Assembly: GCA_910577405.1 (NCBI GenBank)
Contig: CAJTMG010000016.1
Span: 1 to 64,000, forward strand
DNA length: 64,000 bases
Direction of reading: 5' to 3'
Source of the DNA: an uncultured Oscillibacter sp.
GTDB lineage: Bacteria; Bacillota; Clostridia; Oscillospirales; Oscillospiraceae
The notes beneath the pieces are model-generated. The model was given only the letters and a program-made list of their open reading frames with translations. It did not search any database and was not told the DNA's origin. The position numbers and the translations under genes were made by a program. The stretch's first letter is position 1, and every line of letters starts with the position of its first letter. Of the stretch, positions 9,501-20,236 are shown piece by piece.

Positions 9501-10852
9501 GCAATTTCACCGGTAAAGTAACGCTGCAATTCACCGCCTACGGCTCCGGCTCCAATTCCATTACCGGCTCCGTGATCATTACCCCCGTCAGCGGAACAGC
9601 GGCTTCCAATATCGGCGGCAGCATCCGGTATAACGTCACCACCGGCAATAATGTCCAGATCAACGCCAACGACTTCGCCAAATTCTACAAAGCGGCATAT
9701 TCCACAGATACCCTCCAGTATGTGACCTTCAGCGGCGTTCCCTCTGTAGGCGCTCTGTACTACAACTTCTACAGCGCGTCCTCCTTCGGCTCCAAGGCCC
9801 GGGAACAGATCAGCTCCGCCAATTACGCCAGCCGCAGCTTCTACCGCAGTCCCACGTCGGCCAGCCAGTACGCCCTGACGGAACTGACCTATGTGCCCAG
9901 CGGGAGCAACTACTGCGCCAGCATTCCCTTTACCGCCCACGGAACCAGCGGAAAGACCCTGACCGGCTCCGTGCTCATCAGCGTCACCAGCAAGGCGGTC
10001 TCCGAGGTCTACGGCGTGACCCCCAAGGGCGTGACCGTCAGCTTCCCCGCGTCCGCCATCTATACCGCCGTCAGCAACGCCACCGGCACCGCCCTCACCG
10101 GCATCCAGCTCCTCAAGCTCCCTGCCGCCGCCGTGGGCACGGTCTACTCCGGCACCGGCGCGACTCCGGCCAATACCACCACCATCTATCCCTATTCCGG
10201 CGGCAGCGAGCAGATGGGACAGCTCCGTTTTGCCCCCGCGTCCACCTATACCGGCCCTGTGGAAATCCCCTATGTGGCCCTGGGCGCGAACAATAACCCC
10301 ATTGCAGCAGGGACCTTTTCTCTGGGCGTGCTGAACGCGAAGAAGGATTTCGGTGATGTAACGGCCTCCACCTGGTGCTATAAGTACATCACCGAGCTTG
10401 CAGACGCGAACGTGATCGACGGCTATCCCAACGGCACCTTCAAGCCGGACAGCACCATCTCCTACGGCGCGGCCCTGAAACTGGTCATGCTGGCGGCGGG
10501 CTACCCGGAACAGGCGCCCACGGTCAAGGGCAGCACCTTCAGCGGCTACTTGTCCCGTGCCCGGGCGGACGGCATCATCACCCGCAGCAACGTGGACCTG
10601 ACCAAGCCCATTACCCGTCTGCAAGTGGCGCAGCTGGCGGCGGGGTCGCTGAAGCTGGATATTAACAACCTCTCCAGCGTGAAGCCCTTCACCGACACCA
10701 ACGACGTCTATGTGCAGGTCCTGAACGCCGCCGGCATTGTCGAGGGCTATTTCAGCAACGGCACCAGCACCTACAAGCCCGGCAACACCCTGACCCGGGG
10801 ACAGGTTTCGGCCATTGTCTGGCGTATGCGGAATTACCGTCAGGGCAGATAA
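6548..10852 (+). CDS. Large repeat-rich S-layer-homology surface protein
   Basis: The 1434-residue exported protein starts at ATG 6548, behind GGAGGG. It has a signal peptide (residues 1-29, ending PAAAAA). Next come four CxxC-containing segments (about 30-170, spaced like CSKCNKPE, CKVCGVES, CSVCKETQ, CNRCGMQV) that could bind metal. An InlB-B-like or Ig-like module follows (about 172-255), then eight tandem modules of about 125-135 residues (from about 255 to 1265). The best-preserved modules share Pro-Gly near the start, a DFN-AY helix-like stretch, FYY, then DGDTL-IPFRAYY and a GTLKI strand. Three SLH motifs (about 1267-1430, for example GYPNGTFKPDSTISYGAALK) should attach it to secondary cell-wall polymers. 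The function may be adhesion or S-layer structure; no enzyme domain is seen. It has its own promoter and terminator. Confidence 0.9.
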   Translation: MHGFWKRKLPAFLLALVLVTSLIPAAAAADCLDGEHDWSPWTTTIEADCNKVGTEVRTCSKCNKPETRSVPATGVHDYEVISNTATCGKDGELTRKCKVCGVESKEISPATGSHTWQNTGSPNPAPTCTSTGTQLQTCSVCKETQNQSIPALGHSVNSTTGKCNRCGMQVNPIPANITVTFMNGSAVFATRSVTSGSAPSNPGTPGYPSVPSGCTYTFKGWTTTNPGSKAIYTNQSLTNVASVGVSGNTTYYAVYTLTATSQNVTVSAGNSNGTVIGSSIVNELNSRFSSLAGQNSFNSVSFGSSNGRGTLYANSNRNGLSYNYSYSPSAVSSFYFVPGSSNGYTITYTAVDNWSNKISGTITVNNSNTAANGTITYYVAPGGTVDFKSVNFADAYRNLSGDTSTLRWVSFSAPNRYGDLGYLYSGSLTLDRSRLINNDYYYSSSSYGQYALSSLNFKAASNARNGDTVSIPFRAYYNNSTYYDGTVKIVISQNGGDGVVTYRVAPGQSIRFDRTDFNNAYQNLTDTSRTIRYVALNAPNAYTSFSGKIYASGHSDFTASELTYDRTLFYYNSKSYGDYALDDLLFQANSGARDGDTLTMDFRAYYSRDDYATGTLKIVIDKNGSDDTVTATAAPGGTVRLDRDDFNDVYQLLANSRRDVSYVSFEAPSSYDSFAGKLYAGNTALTRTDLRHNGIWFYYNSKDASGRDYAIEDLTFRADTSARNNASLNIPFRAYYSSGDYVDGILKLSVNSSTGSQVSYTVPVNGSVSLRASDFNDAYRSMSGNSNRTIAYIAFDAPNAYASFNGGLYTGSSGNPFNRTELAYSRTLFYYSNSRYGDYSIDSLTFKANSSARNGDTLSIPFRAYYSDSDYEEGTMKITVGNAATSAGNIEMTVTPGKTVNFDRAKFNDLFQKSYRSDTVSYVVFRAPSETEYPSSAGTFYRGYGTSYSATFTRNALADPRFYYDSRDAGVRDYAINDLTFAAASNFTGKVTLQFTAYGSGSNSITGSVIITPVSGTAASNIGGSIRYNVTTGNNVQINANDFAKFYKAAYSTDTLQYVTFSGVPSVGALYYNFYSASSFGSKAREQISSANYASRSFYRSPTSASQYALTELTYVPSGSNYCASIPFTAHGTSGKTLTGSVLISVTSKAVSEVYGVTPKGVTVSFPASAIYTAVSNATGTALTGIQLLKLPAAAVGTVYSGTGATPANTTTIYPYSGGSEQMGQLRFAPASTYTGPVEIPYVALGANNNPIAAGTFSLGVLNAKKDFGDVTASTWCYKYITELADANVIDGYPNGTFKPDSTISYGAALKLVMLAAGYPEQAPTVKGSTFSGYLSRARADGIITRSNVDLTKPITRLQVAQLAAGSLKLDINNLSSVKPFTDTNDVYVQVLNAAGIVEGYFSNGTSTYKPGNTLTRGQVSAIVWRMRNYRQGR

Positions 10853-10894
10853 GAGAAGAACCTGCGGGCAGTAAAGATATGGGCTTCCCGCAAA

Positions 10895-10933
10895 GGAGGG
10901 CCGTCCAAGAACCGGGCGGCTCTCCTGCTTTTT
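10895..10933 (+). terminator. Intrinsic terminator of the SLH surface-protein gene
   Basis: GGAGGGCCGTCC pairs with GGGCGGCTCTCC, allowing G-U pairs. A T-rich tail (CTTTTT) follows. Confidence 0.75.
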
Positions 10934-10989
10934 CCAAAAATACCGGGATTTCACGTGCGAAATTCGGGGATTTGGAACCTGTCCGGACC

Positions 10990-11018
10990 TTGAAGCGGCC
11001 CGCGGCATATGTTATAAT
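10990..11018 (+). promoter_or_regulatory. Promoter of the C39-like protease gene
   Basis: TTGAAG (10990-10995) and TATAAT (11013-11018) are separated by 17 bp. A TGT extension precedes the -10. Confidence 0.75.
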
Positions 11019-11158
11019 CAGCATACCGGCGCAAAGAAGAACGGCCCATAAACAACACGGGACCGCTGAAAATCCCCTTTTTTGAACGCGCTTTTCAAAA
11101 GAGAATGGGAACAGGATTCGCTGCGGACCTACAGGAATTGAACCGGCAGGAGGCTCAG

Positions 11159-12103
11159 ATGGGAGAACGGAAGCATAAAAAAAGAATGATTCTGTCCTTT
11201 GCGGCGCTGGCGATCTTCTGCATTCTGGGCGCGGAGCTGATGGCCTGCCGGGTAGCAGAACCTGCGCTGTATGAGGAAATTGTCGCGCCGGTGCGCCGGG
11301 GGGCGGAGGCGCTGCGGCAGACAGGAGAGGCGGCCTGGGAGGGTGTTTGTCAAACCGGAAGCACCATCTGGACAGGGGTCAGGGAAACGGCCACGTCTGC
11401 GGCGGAATCCCTGGGGGCCTGGTGGGAGGAAGTGACCGCGCCGCCTCCGGAAGACGATGTAGCCCTTGCCCTGGCGGAACCGGAGCTGACGCCGCCAAGA
11501 GAACTGCTGGACCCTCTGGTCAGCGACATCATAACCCGGAACGGCGTGGAATACCTGACCGGCGGCGGTGTGGATATCGTCTACTACGCCCAGACCGACC
11601 AGGCCCGGGCAGAGCAGAAGTACGGCACAGACCCCCTGAGCACCCACGGCTGCGGCCCCACGGCGATGGCGATGGCGGTTTCCAGCCTGACAGACACGAC
11701 AGTAGACCCGGAGGAAATGGCGCGGGTCTGTGTGGACGGCGGCTACTGGTGCAAGGGCCATGGGTCGTATCTGTCCATCGTGCAGGGCGTTGCGAAGACC
11801 TACGGCCTGGAATGCGAAGCCCTGGACCCCGCCGCCTTGAACGAGGACGCTCTGCTCACCCGGCTGACGAACGGCGAGGTAGCGGTGGCGCTGGTGGGCA
11901 GCGGGCATTTTACCAAGAACGGCCATTTTATCCTTCTGCGCGGCGTGACCCTGGGGGGAGATATCCTGGTAGCCGACCCCGCCAGCCGTGACCGGAGCCT
12001 GATTCCCTGGGAACTCTCCCTGATCCTGGACGAGCTTTCCTCCAGCAGGACCAACGGCGCGCCCCTTTGGATACTCTCACGATCCATGGACGCTCCAGAA
12101 TAA
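11159..12103 (+). CDS. Membrane-anchored C39-like (papain-fold) peptidase
   Basis: The start at 11159 is chosen because AGGAGG precedes it closely; an in-frame start at 11105 lacks such a site. The 314-residue product opens with a basic stretch and one hydrophobic segment (about residues 9-29), acting as a signal anchor, followed by a helical linker to about residue 120. The C-terminal half is a Peptidase_C39_2-type domain. The candidate catalytic Cys lies in HGCGPTAMAM (about residue 164), the His in GHFILLRGV (about residue 260) and the Asp in VADPAS (about residue 273). Such proteins are extracytoplasmic cysteine peptidases or amidases of uncertain substrate. It lacks an ABC-transporter fusion, so it is not a bacteriocin-leader exporter. 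It is monocistronic, with a clear promoter and terminator. Confidence 0.85.
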   Translation: MGERKHKKRMILSFAALAIFCILGAELMACRVAEPALYEEIVAPVRRGAEALRQTGEAAWEGVCQTGSTIWTGVRETATSAAESLGAWWEEVTAPPPEDDVALALAEPELTPPRELLDPLVSDIITRNGVEYLTGGGVDIVYYAQTDQARAEQKYGTDPLSTHGCGPTAMAMAVSSLTDTTVDPEEMARVCVDGGYWCKGHGSYLSIVQGVAKTYGLECEALDPAALNEDALLTRLTNGEVAVALVGSGHFTKNGHFILLRGVTLGGDILVADPASRDRSLIPWELSLILDELSSSRTNGAPLWILSRSMDAPE

Positions 12104-12108
12104 AAGAG

Positions 12109-12145
12109 AACCCGGACAGCCTTTGCAGGTTTGCCCGGGTTTTTT
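12109..12145 (+). terminator. Intrinsic terminator of the C39-like gene
   Basis: AACCCGG...CCCGGGTT is followed by TTTTT. The hairpin lies directly behind the stop codon and may also serve the convergent gene on the minus strand. Confidence 0.8.
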
Positions 12146-12232
12146 GACTTTTTCCACAAAGTTATTAACAAGCGTGGTTGGGGGATGCTTCCGTCAGCGG
12201 AAGGAAGATGTTTCACCGATGCAGTCCGCCCG

Positions 12233-14524
12233 TTATTTTATCAGTTTCCGGATTTTCGCCTTGACTTCCGGAGACAGAACCTTGGAAGCGGCGCGGACGG
12301 GCAGAGGCGGCAGGGCGCAGAATTTCCGCAGGACCTGCTCGAAGGGTTCCAGGGCGTAGGCGGCGAAGAAGGCAGCCCGGTCCGGCGGGAGATTGATGGG
12401 GGAGGCAAGCCGGGGATTTCCAGCGATGGCGCGTTCAGGGGAAAAGGGCATTCGTCCCAGGCGGAGGCGGTCGAAGAGATGGCTTCCATGGGCGGTATTG
12501 ACCAGGAGCAGGCTGACGCCCCAGGGCTGCTGATCGGACAATTCCTCCGGACGCAGGCCCCAGAAATCGCCCAGGGTAAAATCTCCGGGACGGTTCATGC
12601 TGGCGTAAGGGCACCGGTAACAGCAGGGCCGTAAGAAGAGCGCCCGCCCGAAGGCCCTGCCGTACTCCGTCTGGAACAGGGGCCGGCTGTCCACGGTGCC
12701 GTCTTCAAACACAGCAGTAAAATGACTGTTCTTCCAGCCCTCAACTTTATTCCGGAATCGTACAGTCTGCAAGCCCCTGCTCTTCCGCGACTCGATGACC
12801 CGGACCATATCCTCCCAGACGCCCGGCGACGGCACGCCCTGACAGACCAGATCGCAGGTGGTCAGGTTTTCCGGACGCTCTCCCAAATACCGGTACAGGC
12901 CATCCACTTGACAAGGCGTGCCGGAAAAGAGCACTGGCCGGGTTTCCAGACACTTTTTCACTTCCCGGAATGTCTCCCCTAAATCGCTCTGCACGTATTT
13001 TGCACCCCGCAGACGCCAAAGGTCCTCTTTCCGGAAGCACGCGATATGATGCAGATGCTGCCGCCCGTCCAAAGCCGCGCCAAAGACCACGCCGCCGCCC
13101 TCCAGCACGTCCTCCGCAAGGGCCGAGAACACGCCGCCGGAGGTAGAGTCCCGCCGCACTTCACCATCTTTATTCCACGCCGCAAAGACCACAGGCAAAG
13201 CCTTGGACGCGCGTTCCGTCAAAGCCGGACAGACAGCCGTACAGCGCCCGCACCCCACGCAGGCCTCCGGGTCCACCTTCGGATACGCGAACCCTTCCCG
13301 GTCCCGTGTCATGGAGATAGCGTCCCTGGGGCATACGTTCTGACAGGCGGTGCATCCGGTGCAATGGCTCAAATCCGCCAGCACAGGCCCGGGCCGCTCA
13401 TCAGAAACCGGTTCCGGCTGATAGGGACGGTCTTCCAAAGCGGCGCGGAGATAAGCCAGCGAATCCTGCCGGGCGGCTTCCAGACGGCGCTGAGGCTGGC
13501 TCCAATCGATGTTATCCAGCAGTCCCGCCGTACAGCCCTGGCCCACGACTCTGCCGGAAAGCCCCAGACGGCTCAGCAGGCTGAAGGTCCGGGAGTGCTC
13601 CGGCGCGGCCAGTTCTGCGGGAGCGACAGATGTAAAGAACGGCCGCTGGAACTGTACGGAAAAGACGGTGCCATGGAAAGAATTGGTACAGACAAAGGCA
13701 GCGTTCCGGAACAGCCGCAGAAACTCCGCCGGACCCGCGTCAAGGATCAGCCGGGCCTTTGGATGCACCCGCCGCCGAGCCCCGCAGAGCTGTACCACAG
13801 GCAGACCGGTTTCCTTGGCAAGACGGTCCACATAAGGCGTCACGGCTCCCGGCTTGCTGATGCAGTAACAGAGGATATATCCCCCCTGTATGGACAGCGG
13901 CGCGGCCATGGACTCCCACTGTTCCGCGGTCAGCAGCAGGGTAGGGTCCAGGACCATAGGCGCGTCCCGGCCCGTAAGCTGACGGATGATTTCCCGTCCC
14001 TGCCGTTCCCGCGCGGAGAGATGGGAGTACTGCGCCAGCCAATCCCGCAGACGGTCCTCCATCTCGTCGGGCACGCGCGGAATTCCAAAGGAGGGCGCGT
14101 AGGCAATCTTCCGCCGCTGGGAGAACGCGCCGAAAAACACGGGGTCGAACTGGCCGTTGGGAAAGATTTTCGGATTCCAGATCTGGTCGCTGCCGGAGAG
14201 GATCAGATCGTAGGGAAGGTCTGTCCGGCGCAGTTCCTCCAGGCTCTCAAACCGCCGGGGGCTGATGGGCAGATGCTCCCGTGAAAAGGCTTCGAACCTC
14301 AGCCAGCGGTTCCGGAGGGCCTTGTAATGAAGCGCCGTGTGAGCGTCCGCCGCCGCGCTGGAAGGGCCTTTCGGCGGGACGAAGAGCCGGTTGTCCTGAT
14401 TCACAAAATAGTCAATGATTTCGCATTCTGCGCCCAGGGATTCCACAGCAAGGGCCGTGGCCGCCGCCTGCAATAACGCGCCGTAATGATGGATGTGATA
14501 AAATGTGACAAGCCCTGCCTTCAA
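12233..14524 (-). CDS. Fusion of polysaccharide pyruvyl transferase, 2x[4Fe-4S] ferredoxin and FrhB-like domains
   Basis: Start: a TTG at 14524 with AAGGAGAGG at ideal distance gives 763 residues; an ATG at 14584 would add 20 unusual residues and lacks that site. Residues 1 to about 340 match the pyruvyl-transferase/WcaK family (FYHIHHYGALLQAAA, LSGSDQIWNPK, TNSFHGTVFSVQF). Two ferredoxin clusters follow at about 386-397 (CTGCTACQNVCP) and 425-436 (CVGCGRCTAVCP). The rest (about 450-763) is the FrhB/FdhB C-terminal domain (DSTSGGVFSALAEDVL, FSGTPCQVDGL, CDLVCQGVPSP). FrhB domains of this type occur outside methanogens near exopolysaccharide genes. The fusion suggests a redox-linked modification of a surface glycan, which is inference. 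There is no glycosyltransferase next door. It lies 106 bp downstream of the dCMP deaminase gene on the same strand. Confidence 0.88.
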   Translation of the reverse strand: MKAGLVTFYHIHHYGALLQAAATALAVESLGAECEIIDYFVNQDNRLFVPPKGPSSAAADAHTALHYKALRNRWLRFEAFSREHLPISPRRFESLEELRRTDLPYDLILSGSDQIWNPKIFPNGQFDPVFFGAFSQRRKIAYAPSFGIPRVPDEMEDRLRDWLAQYSHLSARERQGREIIRQLTGRDAPMVLDPTLLLTAEQWESMAAPLSIQGGYILCYCISKPGAVTPYVDRLAKETGLPVVQLCGARRRVHPKARLILDAGPAEFLRLFRNAAFVCTNSFHGTVFSVQFQRPFFTSVAPAELAAPEHSRTFSLLSRLGLSGRVVGQGCTAGLLDNIDWSQPQRRLEAARQDSLAYLRAALEDRPYQPEPVSDERPGPVLADLSHCTGCTACQNVCPRDAISMTRDREGFAYPKVDPEACVGCGRCTAVCPALTERASKALPVVFAAWNKDGEVRRDSTSGGVFSALAEDVLEGGGVVFGAALDGRQHLHHIACFRKEDLWRLRGAKYVQSDLGETFREVKKCLETRPVLFSGTPCQVDGLYRYLGERPENLTTCDLVCQGVPSPGVWEDMVRVIESRKSRGLQTVRFRNKVEGWKNSHFTAVFEDGTVDSRPLFQTEYGRAFGRALFLRPCCYRCPYASMNRPGDFTLGDFWGLRPEELSDQQPWGVSLLLVNTAHGSHLFDRLRLGRMPFSPERAIAGNPRLASPINLPPDRAAFFAAYALEPFEQVLRKFCALPPLPVRAASKVLSPEVKAKIRKLIK

Positions 14525-14630
14525 AACTGACCCTCTCCTTTTGTAAGAACTGCATTCCCGCGGTTCTGCTGGAAGTTTGCCCATAAAACTGCGTATTCAA
14601 AATTGCCCGACAATAGACCCAGGACGACCA

Positions 14631-15137
14631 TCACTGCTCCCTCACAATATCCGGCATATTCAGCGGCGAGGCAAGGTCGTCCTGCGCAACCCAGTCGGCC
14701 ACCTGCACCACGTCGAACGCGGTCCGAGTGCGCCGGATGACCACCCGTGACAATCCAGCGTTGATAATCATACGGCGGCACATCAGGCAGGAGGTAGCGT
14801 CCCCCAAAAGCAGGTCCGTCTGCGCGTCACGGCCCACCAGGTAGAGGGTGCCTCCGGCCATATCCCGGCGGGAAGCGGAAATGATGGCGTTGGCCTCCGC
14901 GTGGACGCTTCTGCAAAGCTCGTACCGCTGGCCCCGGGGAATCTGAAGGGCTTCCCGGGAGCAGAAGCCCATGTCCACGCAGTTGGCACGGCCACGGGGA
15001 GCGCCGTTGTAGCCCGTGGAAATAATTTCGTCGTTGTTCACAATAATGGCCCCGTAGACCCGCCGCAGACAGGTCGCCCGCCGCAGAACCGACTCCGCAA
15101 TGTCAAGGTAATAGTTTTCCTTGCTGATTCGCTCCAT
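14631..15137 (-). CDS. Deoxycytidylate (dCMP) deaminase family protein
   Basis: The 168-residue zinc-dependent deaminase has the HAE motif (SVHAEANAI, about residue 78) providing the zinc His and the proton-shuttling Glu, and the second half of the site in SCLMCRRMIINAG (about residues 115-127) with the two zinc Cys. The common Pro before the first Cys is replaced by Ser. An extra Cys pair (CVDMGFC) lies between strands, as in dCMP deaminases with an additional zinc. The N-terminal YYLDIAESVLRRATC and STGYNGAPRG segments are typical of dCMP deaminase/ComEB. It converts dCMP to dUMP, feeding dTMP synthesis. The ATG at 15137 is preceded by GGAGGCGG. Confidence 0.9.
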   Translation of the reverse strand: MERISKENYYLDIAESVLRRATCLRRVYGAIIVNNDEIISTGYNGAPRGRANCVDMGFCSREALQIPRGQRYELCRSVHAEANAIISASRRDMAGGTLYLVGRDAQTDLLLGDATSCLMCRRMIINAGLSRVVIRRTRTAFDVVQVADWVAQDDLASPLNMPDIVREQ

Positions 15138-15294
15138 ATCTCCGCCTCCTTTGTGCGTTTTCTACATTCTATCACGCCGGTTCCGGTTTGGCAAAGCCTT
15201 TCTTTTCTTTCTTTGACAAAGATTGACGTTTTCCGCAGAACAGGTCTCCGTTTCGGTCCCGCGGTTTTTTGCCTGCAAATCTGTCAGGAACCCC

Positions 15295-15323
15295 TTGTAA
15301 ATTGGACGTTGGTGGTGTATGAT
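15295..15323 (+). promoter_or_regulatory. Promoter of the small membrane-protein gene
   Basis: TTGTAA (15295-15300) and TATGAT (15318-15323) are separated by 17 bp, about 45 bp before the start codon. Confidence 0.7.
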
Positions 15324-15367
15324 AGTGTTGCCGATTTTGAATGAAATCAGAACAGGAGGAACCTGCA

Positions 15368-15553
15368 ATGAGCAAAACCGCAAGTCTGGTGATGAAAATT
15401 ATTGGGGCGAGCCTGGCCTTCGCCGCCGTCGTGTGCCTGCTGATTGGCGGCTGGCACGATCTGAGCGTTGGCTGCTGCGGGCTTAAGAATCGCTTGGGCA
15501 AGAAGTTCAGCTCGGAGTACGACGACTATGCCGACGAGGAGCTTTACGACTGA
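15368..15553 (+). CDS. Small single-pass membrane protein (61 aa), unknown
   Basis: The ATG at 15368 has AGGAGG at 15354-15359; the in-frame ATG at 15341 lies upstream of that site and is rejected. The peptide has one hydrophobic helix (about residues 6-26, IIGASLAFAAVVCLLIGGW), a CC pair, a basic stretch (KNRLGKK) and a very acidic tail (YDDYADEELYD). It has its own promoter and a strong terminator, which supports a real gene despite its size. No family is recognised with confidence. Confidence 0.75.
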   Translation: MSKTASLVMKIIGASLAFAAVVCLLIGGWHDLSVGCCGLKNRLGKKFSSEYDDYADEELYD

Positions 15554-15583
15554 GCAGCTCACACCCTGAACACGCCGCGAAAA

Positions 15584-15624
15584 AAGACGGTCGTCCTTTT
15601 ACCTGGGAACGGCCGCCTTTTTTT
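15584..15624 (+). terminator. Intrinsic terminator of the 61-aa membrane protein gene
   Basis: AAGACGGTCGT pairs with ACGGCCGCCTT (one mismatch, one G-U). It runs into TTTTTT. Confidence 0.75.
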
Positions 15625-15628
15625 GGAT

Positions 15629-15819
15629 TGGAAGTCAGGAGCGAGGAATCAGGAGTTTTTGACTGGGAAATGCGATGCAGGGTAATGACAAGGCAAAAAT
15701 AAAAAAATCAGGAGCTTATCCTGAAAAACCAACCGAATTCCAGTCAATTCCTGATAAAAAGGGGCTGGCTGGATTTGAGTCAACCCTTCTTTCCTGACTC
15801 CTGATTTCTAATTGACAAG
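15629..15819. repeat. Inverted-repeat element with AATCAGGAG arms
   Basis: The left side reads AGTCAGGAGCGAGGAATCAG. The right side is its inverse, TTCCTGACTCCTGATTTC followed by TAATT, about 165 bp away. An internal AATCAGGAGC/TATCCTG pair lies at about 15706-15724. The right end overlaps the DUF6199-like gene and supplies its stop codon (AAT TAG on the minus strand). It resembles the element at 3279-3372. Confidence 0.55.
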
Positions 15820-16011
15820 GAGCAGCGCAGTGCAGACAAGTCCCGCCAGGAAGCAGACCGCGCCGCCGAACCGGGTATTCCGCAGATAGCTTTCCGACGG
15901 GTTTCCCTGCCGCGTCTTCCAGGCTTCCGTCAGCTCATAAAAAATATCGGGCCGCAGGAACATCAGCGCCCCCCAGCCCATCAGGAAAATCCCGCCCAGG
16001 ACATACAGCAT
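15808..16011 (-). CDS. Small two-helix membrane protein, DUF6199-like (67 aa)
   Basis: The start at ATG 16011 is set by GGAGGTG six to seven bases upstream; longer in-frame starts would run into the rpoB promoter and coding region. It has two hydrophobic helices (about residues 1-20 and 48-66) around a polar loop with the pattern FLRPDIFYELTEAWKT and S-YLRNTRFGG. This matches my memory of the DUF6199 family of small Clostridia membrane proteins (Pro-(D/E)-x-F, TE-WK, RFGG). Function is unknown. The gene is divergent from rpoB, and its start lies only about 50 bp from the rpoB -35 element. Confidence 0.65.
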   Translation of the reverse strand: MLYVLGGIFLMGWGALMFLRPDIFYELTEAWKTRQGNPSESYLRNTRFGGAVCFLAGLVCTALLLVN

Positions 16012-16061
16012 GAAAAACACCTCCAGGGACCGCCGGAAAACAAAAAAGGGCAGATTCCCCC

Positions 16062-16090
16062 TTGACATTCCGGGAATGCCATGGTAAAAT
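16062..16090 (+). promoter_or_regulatory. Strong promoter of the rpoB-rpoC operon, with a palindrome in the spacer
   Basis: TTGACA (16062-16067) and TAAAAT (16085-16090) are 17 bp apart with a TGG extension. The spacer holds the 13-bp palindrome CATTCCGGGAATG (16066-16078), which could be an operator. Confidence 0.85.
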
Positions 16091-16104
16091 AAGCTACTTA
16101 TTTT

Positions 16105-16178
16105 CAGGAGCTGAAAATCCTCCCGCTCCTGCTCTTGACGACAGCATAGCACATTTCCCAGCAGATTGCAAGAGCAGG
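16105..16178 (+). promoter_or_regulatory. rpoB 5' leader with two mutually exclusive stems
   Basis: CAGGAGC (16105-16111) can pair with GCTCCTG (16125-16131). Alternatively CCTGCTCTTG (16128-16137) can pair perfectly with CAAGAGCAGG (16169-16178). The two stems share bases 16128-16131, so only one can form. No U-run follows the second stem, so a simple terminator is unlikely; the leader could act on translation or processing. Confidence 0.5.
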
Positions 16179-16271
16179 GCAAAAGATTTTTAACAACACT
16201 GCCTTGTGTGTCCCTGTACCCCCCCCCTATGACTTTGCCGCTTTCGCCAACGGCGCGGGAGAGGCAGAAAG

Positions 16272-20219
<3,948 letters not shown>

Positions 20220-20236
20220 AGGAGGACTGCGCAACT

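Noticed and set aside
8225..11008. Large minus-strand open frame opposite the SLH protein gene
   Set aside because: Its Gly/Val/Ala-rich repeats are the complement of the tandem modules on the plus strand; it spans the terminator and has no ribosome-binding site.
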